The position numbers and the translations under genes are program-made. DNA of 64,000 nucleotides, taken from positions 62,833-126,832 of the forward strand of contig NZ_BMZG01000004.1 in NCBI RefSeq assembly GCF_014652675.1, written 5' to 3'. Below are positions 37,741-45,252 of the stretch, piece after piece; position 1 is the first letter of the stretch, and each line of letters opens with the position of its first letter. The notes beneath the pieces are model-generated. The model made no database searches, was not told the origin of the DNA, and saw nothing but the letters and a program-made list of their open reading frames with translations. The stretch comes from Formosimonas limnophila. GTDB lineage: Bacteria > Pseudomonadota > Gammaproteobacteria > Burkholderiales > Burkholderiaceae.

Positions 37741-39459
37741 ATGGCGAAGGTTGTGAAAATTGCAGAATTTCCAGATGATGGTCGATTGTGGCGAATCGAC
37801 TGGCTGGCTGCTGTTCAACACAACGAAAAAAATATCCCGACCGAAAACACGATAGATGTTTATCTGCGACCAGTTAATCCACAGCACACAACCGACTTCG
37901 GTATGACGATTACGGAACGTGTATGCTGCCAAATAGGAGTGGGTCAACTACCGCTACTTGCCATTGGCTCACTTTGGCACAAAGGTCAGCTCTTAGATGA
38001 CATCAGGGCAGTTCAAAGACGAACGAATTTACATTCTGTCTTGATTAACTCCTCAACAGTCAAACTTATTAAAGCAGGGCATCAAGATGAGGGTAATTAT
38101 GCAATCAGCAAATTTTACTTTGACATTGGCGGTATTCAAAACGGATTGAGCGCAAATTGCTTGGCAATCGAGCGCAATGGTGACCCTTACGGCATTATTA
38201 TTCCCGTGGCTGAAGTGATTCGTTTTTATTATGCGTCCTCAAGTGACTTATCAAACATTGCTTTTTCGGGTAGGTATGAAAATGACTTTGATTCAATGGT
38301 GGGTGAGTTGCACCACATGCACCCAGAACAAGACATGTTCATCATACAACTGAGAAAGTGGCTTGAAGATGATGACGGCTGGACGATTGGGCGGCTGCTA
38401 CAAGAGCCTTGTGCAGACGAAGTATTTAAGCTGATTCATCGCTCCTTGGTTAAGCAGTCGGTTAATACCCTTCACAAAAAAGCAATGCCAGAGACCAATT
38501 TTCCCTTTGAAGGGCGAACGGACTGGACTGCACACTGCATTAACTTTCAATCAGGTGGTAAAAATCGAACATTGATTTTAGAGCTATTGCATTGTACAGC
38601 ACCATTTCCATTCTCTGACTTGCATGTAATTCATGACAATGATGGTAATAAAGCCAATCCTGAAACCGATGTTTCTGATGATGACAAAATCGAGTGCTGG
38701 CCAAATAAAAAAGTAACGAAGCCCAGCCCCGATGATGATTTGTCCTTGCAAAGTGAGGCCGAGCCATACCGTTATGCCAAAAAGGATAGTATTACCTTAA
38801 TGGCCAATCGTTTTGCAGCATTGGTGGGTAAAGAAATCCTCAAGAACACAAAAGACCAATGCAAGTACAAGGCCGCGCAACTAACCCCTTGCCAAAGCAC
38901 TGTGGCAACTGGATCGGGGACTGGCTTAGGCACAACAGGTGATTCAACGATAATCCCAGTGCAAATCACTGTAACAGCCGAAGATGAAGAGAAAGTGCGC
39001 CGCCAACGAGAAAAAGCTTTGGAAGCATCGTTTGAGACAATGATGCAAGCGTTTAGGTTGTTGAACCAATATCCGAATACAAAAGCCTCTATTCGTCAAT
39101 CGAGTAATGGATATGAGATCCCGCTAACCTCATCTAAAAGCCGTCAGTGGTCGTACTTGGATTCAAAAAGGAAAAAGTACCGCTCTGTTCTTGTGGCTGA
39201 TATACAGGTTGATGAGCGGTATTTTTGGTTGATTGAGTTTGAGCAAAGAAAAAGCGAAAAGTGTACTTCGGCATTGATCGAGACTCCAAACCATTACGGA
39301 GATAGTGAGTTACTCCAACTGCTTAAAGGTTTGGCATTGAAGAATGGAATTTGGAGGAATATCAAGCATCGGCTTGATTTGAAAATAATACCGATGAAGC
39401 ATACTTGGAATAGTGCCGAGGGATACGCATTGTCGGTTTATGAGCGATGTCGAATCTGA
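37741..39459 (+). CDS. TnsE-like protein of the Tn7-like element
   Basis: This is a 572-residue protein starting at ATG 37741 (GGGAGG 6 bases before). I see a spaced match to Tn7 TnsE along the whole length: an N-terminal WRIDW with LPLL further on, IPVAEVIRFYYASSSD, a central acidic low-complexity linker (about 305-340), then ANRFAAL, and a C-terminal YEIPLTSSKSRQW / VLVADIQVDERYFWLIEFE / IWRNIKHRL pattern parallel to the TnsE C-terminal domain. TnsE targets Tn7 to replicating plasmids and lagging-strand DNA. Here the gene lies at the end opposite tnsA and points the other way. The assignment is from memory of the family and needs a profile search. Confidence 0.6.
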   Translation: MAKVVKIAEFPDDGRLWRIDWLAAVQHNEKNIPTENTIDVYLRPVNPQHTTDFGMTITERVCCQIGVGQLPLLAIGSLWHKGQLLDDIRAVQRRTNLHSVLINSSTVKLIKAGHQDEGNYAISKFYFDIGGIQNGLSANCLAIERNGDPYGIIIPVAEVIRFYYASSSDLSNIAFSGRYENDFDSMVGELHHMHPEQDMFIIQLRKWLEDDDGWTIGRLLQEPCADEVFKLIHRSLVKQSVNTLHKKAMPETNFPFEGRTDWTAHCINFQSGGKNRTLILELLHCTAPFPFSDLHVIHDNDGNKANPETDVSDDDKIECWPNKKVTKPSPDDDLSLQSEAEPYRYAKKDSITLMANRFAALVGKEILKNTKDQCKYKAAQLTPCQSTVATGSGTGLGTTGDSTIIPVQITVTAEDEEKVRRQREKALEASFETMMQAFRLLNQYPNTKASIRQSSNGYEIPLTSSKSRQWSYLDSKRKKYRSVLVADIQVDERYFWLIEFEQRKSEKCTSALIETPNHYGDSELLQLLKGLALKNGIWRNIKHRLDLKIIPMKHTWNSAEGYALSVYERCRI

Positions 39460-39526
39460 AGTAGTTAAATGGAACGAGAAGTACTTATTTTGTAAGCAAA
39501 TTAATTCAAAAAAGAGAGGGTAAATA

Positions 39527-41143
39527 ATGTTTCCAGTAAATGTTTCACCAGATATGGCCATGTATAACTTACTGAAAAGTCAAGGTTACGACCCTGCTTA
39601 TGCAATAGCAGAGTTTATAGACAATGCGCTACAAGCTCACTTGATGTCGGGATCAGATAGAGAGCAGTTAAATATTGATCTTCATTTTTATTCAAGTGAC
39701 TTTAAACAGGCCTCTCTTAAAAATTCGCTACTTATCAAAGATAACGGACCAGGGATTGCTAAAGATAAACTGGTTGATGCTATGAAACCTGCCAAACCAC
39801 CAAGTGAAAAGGGTTTGAGTGAGTTCGGTATTGGCATGAAAGCGGCGGCAGTTTGGTTTTGTGATACGTGGCAACTTTTAACAGAACCAAAAAATCAAAT
39901 GGTTAAGTTTGATATGAAATTTGATCTTCTTTCGCTTATTAATATGCACAAGGAGGTCGTCGAGGTTCAAGAAAAACAAGGGGATGGGGAAAACGGAACT
40001 ACTATAGTTTTGTCTGAATTAAGGAAGCCAATAGATCAATTAAAATTTAAAGGTATATGCCAAGATTTGCGTGAGTTGTATCAAAAATTCACCATGGGTT
40101 CAGACCCTGAGTTGGTTCTGACAGCTCATTTTAATGGTACGCCTACCTCTTTGAAGTTTGATACTGAACGAATTATATTAGAAGCCAAAACATACAAGGA
40201 GTTTGGAAAAGTAGTTTATGCGTTTGGTGAATCAAAAAAATGGTACGTCCCGATAGATATGGTTTTCCAAGGAATACAAATCAGTGGTTATCTGTCCTTG
40301 CTAGAAACAGGCAGTTATGTAGCTAATCCTGGGATTATTATGTTTCGTTATGGTCGGGTTATTCAAGGACTCAACGCGCGCCCATATTTACCTAGCAAAC
40401 TATTTCAAACATCAAACAAATATGCTCGTCAACGGGTATATGGCGAGCTATATGCTGATGGACTACCTGTTACGTACACGAAAGATAAATTTGAGATCGA
40501 CGATGACTTATTTGCAGAGCAATTGCGTGCGGTACCAGGAGTAATTGATTTGCTCAAACAAGCTCAAGAATACCGCCTGAAAGAAGTGAGAGAAGTAGTC
40601 AGTGAGGCAGATATTCCTGGGGCAAAACCGAGTCCGAAACCAGGCCCTAAGCCAGAACCGAATCCGAATCCTAAGCCAACACCAACACCCAAACCAACAC
40701 CCAAACCAAAAGAGCCGCCTTTGCTTGCACTGCTTCGGAAACTGCGAGGGAGTACGACAAATTTAGCACTCTCATCCATAATTGATGAAACGATTTGGCA
40801 ATTCCAATTTAAACGTGAGTTAGGGACTGCTTTATGTTTTCGAACCGTTTTAGAGTTAGGGTGCTTGGATAAAATACGACGAGATTTTCATGCGGAATAC
40901 CCTAAAGTTTCAGAGAAGGGGATAAAGTCTTTATTAAATTATATGTATAGCCATTCAAACGATTTCTTTGATGCTAAAAAAGACCATGTCATTGTTAAAT
41001 GCGTGCAAAGTTGTGCTAATGGAGCACAGCCTGACGTTATTCTTCTGAATAACATTGCTCATGGGCACTATAAAACCAATTTTGCAGAGCTGCATAAATT
41101 TGCGATTAACTTGGAGGCTTTGCTTTTATGGGCTTATAGCTAA
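39527..41143 (+). CDS. MORC-like GHKL ATPase, putative defence protein
   Basis: This 538-residue protein has a GHKL (Bergerat) ATPase domain at the N-terminus: N-box EFIDNALQAH (about residue 27-36), G1 DNGPGIAKDKL (about 77) and G2 GLSEFGIGMKAAAVWF (about 100). An S5-like domain follows to about residue 350. A linker of Pro-Lys/Asn repeats (about 367-400) joins a helical C-terminal domain of about 140 residues that I do not recognise. This layout is that of prokaryotic MORC/MutL-like ATPases, which are known near restriction-modification genes. It converges on the methyltransferase gene with a 19-base gap. The DNA is AT-rich. Confidence 0.78.
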   Translation: MFPVNVSPDMAMYNLLKSQGYDPAYAIAEFIDNALQAHLMSGSDREQLNIDLHFYSSDFKQASLKNSLLIKDNGPGIAKDKLVDAMKPAKPPSEKGLSEFGIGMKAAAVWFCDTWQLLTEPKNQMVKFDMKFDLLSLINMHKEVVEVQEKQGDGENGTTIVLSELRKPIDQLKFKGICQDLRELYQKFTMGSDPELVLTAHFNGTPTSLKFDTERIILEAKTYKEFGKVVYAFGESKKWYVPIDMVFQGIQISGYLSLLETGSYVANPGIIMFRYGRVIQGLNARPYLPSKLFQTSNKYARQRVYGELYADGLPVTYTKDKFEIDDDLFAEQLRAVPGVIDLLKQAQEYRLKEVREVVSEADIPGAKPSPKPGPKPEPNPNPKPTPTPKPTPKPKEPPLLALLRKLRGSTTNLALSSIIDETIWQFQFKRELGTALCFRTVLELGCLDKIRRDFHAEYPKVSEKGIKSLLNYMYSHSNDFFDAKKDHVIVKCVQSCANGAQPDVILLNNIAHGHYKTNFAELHKFAINLEALLLWAYS

Positions 41144-41162
41144 ATTTCTTTAGATGGTGTTT

Positions 41163-42452
41163 TTAGACAGAATTTATCGTTGATGCGTGCGAGTTAATTG
41201 ATGTTAAGTTTCTACCAATTAATTCGATTATTTTGGCGTTTACGGCATTACCGAGTGCCTTAAATGCCGCATTGTTTTTTTCGGGTAACTTTTTCAGCGT
41301 ATGTAAGTGTTGTAGTTTCGCTGCCTCATATTTTGAAACATAACGAGACTCCGACGGGATGATTGGAATTTGCGTGGGGGTCATGGCGATGAGTGATGGT
41401 GCAACATCAGCCCTGAGTACCCTAATACCAGAAGCTCTGAACTGGACAACATGATTCCCAATAACGTGTTTTGTATGGTCGCCGCGCCATTCAAGTATTT
41501 GCCAACTGTTATTGATTTTGTTTAGTTTTTTCGACCATTTTTCGCAGAGCCCTTTATTTTCTTGATAAAGGTTTCTACTGAAACGAACTGATTTTAGTAT
41601 CCATGGTGAAATTTTCTTGTTTTTTTGTGCGTAGCTTGGTATATGACTCAATAGCTCGCTCCAAGTACGGCAACGTTCCAAAGATTGTCCATAAGCGCCT
41701 TTGTACTGCCTCATGTCTTTCAATGAAAGATTAACGAAGTTTTCAGGGTAATTCGCTCCAAACTCTGGAGCTACGATTGAGACACCGCTGAGCGTTTCGA
41801 TATTTAATCCATTGAGTAGCTCTTGCCATAATAAAAGCGTGTCTGATTTTTTGATTTCCAATTTTTTATGATGCAAAGAGTTATCAAGGATTTCATTTAA
41901 ACTTACTTTTATAATCCCTTCATCACTAGCTGATGGCCATTTAAATGATTCATTTTTAACATCAGATCGAGTTCCTAAAATAAAAACACGTTTGCGATTT
42001 TGAGGGATACCTAAATCTACGGGTGAAATGATACGGTAATCCATTTTGTAACCAATGAGTTCAAAAGAACTACGAACATAGTTCCAAAACTGACCATTTT
42101 CAATGGTTAAAACATTTGGTACATTTTCAAGCAATATAAATTTTGGCTTATGGTGTTTTGCTATTCTAACAACATGATCGATCAGCCGACCTGACTCTGG
42201 ACACGTCGCTCCTTTTTTCTTTCCTGCTAACGAGAATGGTTGGCATGGGAATCCTGCGCATAAAATATCGTGTGCGGGAATTTCTGACTCGCGTGCGGTG
42301 CGAATATCATCATGGGGTCTGACTCCGTGATTGCTTTCGTAAAGATCTCGTAGGTCTTTATCAATCTCACAAGAGAATACACACTCATGTCCATTGTTTT
42401 TCAAACCAACATGAAAACCACCTAACCCCGAAAATAAATCAATAAATTTCAT
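41163..42452 (-). CDS. DNA (cytosine-5-)-methyltransferase
   Basis: This 429-residue m5C methyltransferase has motif I FIDLFSGLGGFHVGLKNNG at the N-terminus, catalytic motif IV GFPCQPFSLAGKKKG (about residue 68), motif VI LENVPN, motif VIII PVDLGIPQNRKRVFILG and motif X LGNAVNAKIIELI at the end. The target recognition region (about 215-350) does not reveal the target site. I chose ATG 42452 with GGGAGG upstream; it starts one base after the stop of the regulator gene, so both are coupled. No restriction endonuclease gene is adjacent. Confidence 0.93.
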   Translation of the reverse strand: MKFIDLFSGLGGFHVGLKNNGHECVFSCEIDKDLRDLYESNHGVRPHDDIRTARESEIPAHDILCAGFPCQPFSLAGKKKGATCPESGRLIDHVVRIAKHHKPKFILLENVPNVLTIENGQFWNYVRSSFELIGYKMDYRIISPVDLGIPQNRKRVFILGTRSDVKNESFKWPSASDEGIIKVSLNEILDNSLHHKKLEIKKSDTLLLWQELLNGLNIETLSGVSIVAPEFGANYPENFVNLSLKDMRQYKGAYGQSLERCRTWSELLSHIPSYAQKNKKISPWILKSVRFSRNLYQENKGLCEKWSKKLNKINNSWQILEWRGDHTKHVIGNHVVQFRASGIRVLRADVAPSLIAMTPTQIPIIPSESRYVSKYEAAKLQHLHTLKKLPEKNNAAFKALGNAVNAKIIELIGRNLTSINSHASTINSV

Positions 42453-42453
42453 T

Positions 42454-42843
42454 TTACTTTGCCTCCCTAAGTGTAAATGCCTCTGCAACGTTTAATAAAA
42501 GCGACCGAAGAGTTTTTTCCAAGTCGGGGTTGTGTTGGACAACCCTATCTAATGCAGCAATTTCGTTTGTAAACACGCTTCGTTCTGGAGTGGGCTGCGC
42601 TCCTAAATCAATTTTCAAAAAAGCGCATAAATTTGATACACGAGGTGTCACAACGCTAAATTGGTTACTGCAAATTCGTTGAACAAAGTCCTTATCTATT
42701 TTTTTCCATCCCTTGCCTTTGATTTCACCCGAGTGCCTTAAGTTAAAGGCGTTGGCGCAAGCTCTAACAGTTTTGTGTTGTTCTTTTACAGCGTTCTTAA
42801 CCGCTATGCTGATGTCGAGGTTGGTAATTTTAAAGTTATTCAT
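42454..42843 (-). CDS. Small regulator-like protein upstream of the methyltransferase
   Basis: This 129-residue protein is not a family I can name. Residues about 1-85 have the mix expected of a helix-turn-helix protein (DISIAVKNAVKEQHKTVRACANAF, VQRICSNQF, then VSNLCAFLKIDL). The C-terminal part is helical (IAALDRVVQ...). It overlaps nothing but is coupled to the methyltransferase (1-base gap). Controller (C) proteins of restriction-modification systems occupy this position. A promoter with an overlapping imperfect palindrome lies just upstream, fitting autoregulation. Confidence in the gene is high, in the role moderate. Confidence 0.7.
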   Translation of the reverse strand: MNNFKITNLDISIAVKNAVKEQHKTVRACANAFNLRHSGEIKGKGWKKIDKDFVQRICSNQFSVVTPRVSNLCAFLKIDLGAQPTPERSVFTNEIAALDRVVQHNPDLEKTLRSLLLNVAEAFTLREAK

Positions 42844-42858
42844 TGTCTCATAAATTTA

Positions 42859-42901
42859 ATACAATTTAGATAAATGTATCATTTTTTTAATACTAAGTCA
42901 A
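42859..42901 (-). promoter_or_regulatory. Promoter and candidate operator of the regulator-methyltransferase pair
   Basis: On the minus strand TTGACT (42901-42896) is followed after 17 bases by TACATT (42878-42873). The 21-bp imperfect dyad ATACAATTTA-GA-TAAATGTAT (42859-42879, plus-strand reading) overlaps the -10 box, where a repressor would block transcription. Confidence 0.55.
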
Positions 42902-42981
42902 CGTTTTACCGCACTTCAACAAAAGTGAGAGGTCTATTTTGTTATAGGTGAGTTATTGAACCTCTTTTGCGCCTGAGGTTA

Positions 42982-44001
42982 TCACCGTTTATAAAGCTTC
43001 TTATCTACATTGCGGTTCAGCACATGGATTAACTCAATAAATCTTTTAGGGCCGTCATTAAAATCCTTGAGCATGTGGTTGTAACGTATTGCCTTGTCAG
43101 CCCAAGCATTCAACAAGCGGTTCGGATAATCACTCATCAGCCACAAGCAAAGCCCAAGAGCGTGATGCCGCTCTGCGACTTTGTAGCTCTCCCACGATAT
43201 GCGAGTTTCGCTGCTTTCTATTTTTTGTAGTGTTTGCCCCGTTTGAGCACAAAGGTACGCATGAAGCTTTGGCGCAAGCCGTGGTGAAAACAGCACCTTC
43301 ATAAAATGGTGTGTGATTTTCAGTTGGTCGCGCATTTCTTGGTCAAATGGAATGGGTTCATCTAAGAAGTTACGCAGCACATTTCGCCAGTCGCTGAATA
43401 GCTGCCTATCCCATACATCAACTTTTTGCACGTCTGCTTTTGACAAGTCAAACTGACATTGCCAGCAGGTGCTGAGCGGATTGAATTGATGTTCTTTTGG
43501 CTTCCCCAGTTCTTGCCTGTAAAACGCAATACTTTCGTCGCAAGCGGGGCAATGGTCGTGCATTAAATTCATGTGTTTTGGACAAAGTGTGTGTAGTGCG
43601 GTGCGCCATGACTTACGGAAATAAGGTTCGTCATCTTCAGCCAAACACTGTGGGCAAAACTGTAATCCGTGACCACGACGTTTACGGTGATAAATCTGCA
43701 AAGTGGTTATCCACGGTAATTGACCCGCTGCGCGGTATCTGTCATAGAGTTTGCCTTGATAGGCCAGTAGCGTTGTGTTAAGAATCCTCTTGCGTGATAG
43801 CCCAGTTTTCGCTTGAATTCTCTGTAACAGCCAGTCGGGAGCGAGGCGATCAATATCACGGTTCCATACCTCGAAGCGTTGGTCAAACTCTAAATGACAG
43901 AACGTTTGGACTTTGAGGCCGTTGGCATGAGCAATCCGTACAAGCCATGATGACAGCAGTTCATCAGAGTAAGGTTGTGGATGAATAGGCCAAAGACTCA
44001 T
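42982..44001 (-). CDS. tniQ: TniQ/TnsD-family targeting protein
   Basis: This 339-residue target-site selector of the Tn7-like element carries the TniQ N-terminal signature PHPQPYSDELLSSWLVRIAHANG-type (QPYSDELLSSWLVRIAHANG). Zinc-binding pairs follow: FCPQCLAED with LCPKHMNLM (about residues 115-150), and CPACDES with CWQC (about 155-185). It is shorter than Tn7 TnsD (about 500 residues) and longer than minimal CAST TniQ only in its C-terminal region. It is separated from tnsC by an opposite-strand small gene. It is the best candidate for recognition of the insertion site. Confidence 0.88.
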   Translation of the reverse strand: MSLWPIHPQPYSDELLSSWLVRIAHANGLKVQTFCHLEFDQRFEVWNRDIDRLAPDWLLQRIQAKTGLSRKRILNTTLLAYQGKLYDRYRAAGQLPWITTLQIYHRKRRGHGLQFCPQCLAEDDEPYFRKSWRTALHTLCPKHMNLMHDHCPACDESIAFYRQELGKPKEHQFNPLSTCWQCQFDLSKADVQKVDVWDRQLFSDWRNVLRNFLDEPIPFDQEMRDQLKITHHFMKVLFSPRLAPKLHAYLCAQTGQTLQKIESSETRISWESYKVAERHHALGLCLWLMSDYPNRLLNAWADKAIRYNHMLKDFNDGPKRFIELIHVLNRNVDKKLYKR

Positions 44002-44079
44002 TTTAAAAAGATTTTATTAGTGCGTAATATTAGGCTACTATACCGCTAATCAATTTGTATCCTATGATAGGAGAGGATT

Positions 44080-44343
44080 ATGACATCAGAAAAGTTTAGC
44101 CATAATGGTAAAGAGTACGAAATAGATATTGTAGAAAAGTATGATGGTGATGGGGTTCAGGATGGCAAGATAGCACGTATCTACTTGATTGGAACTAATG
44201 GTTCTTCTCGTGAACAGTTAGACGTCGATTTTGAGTATAGTCAAGACGCGGGTTCGGATTTTCATACAACACATGGCGAGAATTTAGATCGTCACATAAT
44301 AGAAATCATAAAAGACAGAATTGTCATGGGTGTAATCAATTAA
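44080..44343 (+). CDS. Small protein of unknown function inside the transposition gene cluster
   Basis: This 87-residue acidic protein has a clear AGGAGAGG ribosome binding site 6 bases before ATG. It has beta-strand-like segments (KFSHNGKEYEIDIVEKY, KIARIYLIG, REQLDVDFEY) and a C-terminal helix. No family is recognised. It is on the opposite strand, divergent from tniQ and convergent with tnsC, whose stop is 15 bases past its own. It breaks the usual tnsC-tniQ contiguity. Confidence 0.65.
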   Translation: MTSEKFSHNGKEYEIDIVEKYDGDGVQDGKIARIYLIGTNGSSREQLDVDFEYSQDAGSDFHTTHGENLDRHIIEIIKDRIVMGVIN

Positions 44344-44358
44344 TTTCCTTCGTGCAAA

Positions 44359-45252
44359 TTAACTCAACTGGTCAAGTTGTCGCTTACGGTCAGCTGGCGA
44401 TACCCACATAATGGCATCGAGTATTTTGATGGTAATGCGCTCTTCTCCTGACGTAACGGCTCTGACTGCTGCTTCAGTGAGTATTCTCGACAACTCGCCA
44501 ATATAACCTTCAGACATTGAAAACAGGCGGGTGGCCAACGATGTTTCGTGCAGATTGGATGCGTTTTTGAGTGGCAACATGCGCTCAAAACTGGTCAATA
44601 AGCTCAAAAACTCTTTGTCAAACTCCCATCGAGGCAAGACGGCAGGTTCAAATCGATTGGATAGTTGCGCATCGGTCTGTAAGGCGCGAAATGCGTCTTT
44701 GGTGCCAATGCCGACAATCGGCACTTGTAACTCGTTGCCTAAATACTTGATGACGTTTAAGAAGGTTTTTTGGCGGTTCATGCTGCCAGCCAAAACATGG
44801 TGTATCTCATCGATGATGAGCATTTTTAGGCCAATGCGTCGCAAAATGTTGATGACTTGAAACTGTTTTTTGTCGATGCGGTCGTGCGGCTTATAGGGTG
44901 CAAACAACACGTCAAGAATCGCATTGTAAAAGCGTCCTTCATCGGGTGTGGGTGGGGCCTGAACCATCAATGTGGGCGCAATGATTGCTCCGCCATTCGG
45001 ATTGTCTCTGGCTGGGTGCATGGCACGGAAACGTGAAACCAGCATGGTTTTGCCATTATTGGTATCACCGACAATCAGCAGATTGGGCATACGATGGCTT
45101 TTGGGGTAAACCAGCAAATCTTCTAATTTTGTGATGATGCGCTTCGCTTGCGGATAGCCTATCCAGCGTGGTGAGCGGATGCGCTCAATGCGCTCTTCAT
45201 ATGAGAGTTCCAAGAACTTGATGGTTGCTTCACGGAGATGTTTATGTGTCAT
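44359..45252 (-). CDS. tnsC: TnsC/TniB-family AAA+ transposition regulator
   Basis: This 297-residue AAA+ ATPase links target selection to the transposase. Walker A is LLIVGDTNNGKTMLVSRF (about residue 57-74) and Walker B is MLIIDEIHHVLAG (about 142). Sensor-type residues follow in VGIGTKDAF. The N-terminus RIERIRSPRWIGYPQAKRI is typical of TniB. Its ATG overlaps the tnsB stop by 4 bases. It is shorter than Tn7 TnsC (555 residues), as in the TniB-like subfamily. Confidence 0.9.
   Translation of the reverse strand: MTHKHLREATIKFLELSYEERIERIRSPRWIGYPQAKRIITKLEDLLVYPKSHRMPNLLIVGDTNNGKTMLVSRFRAMHPARDNPNGGAIIAPTLMVQAPPTPDEGRFYNAILDVLFAPYKPHDRIDKKQFQVINILRRIGLKMLIIDEIHHVLAGSMNRQKTFLNVIKYLGNELQVPIVGIGTKDAFRALQTDAQLSNRFEPAVLPRWEFDKEFLSLLTSFERMLPLKNASNLHETSLATRLFSMSEGYIGELSRILTEAAVRAVTSGEERITIKILDAIMWVSPADRKRQLDQLS

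Noticed and set aside
40620-40730. Tandem DNA repeat or CRISPR-like array
   Set aside because: The periodic pattern is the Pro-Lys codon repeat of the MORC-like ATPase linker, with short irregular units and no spacers.
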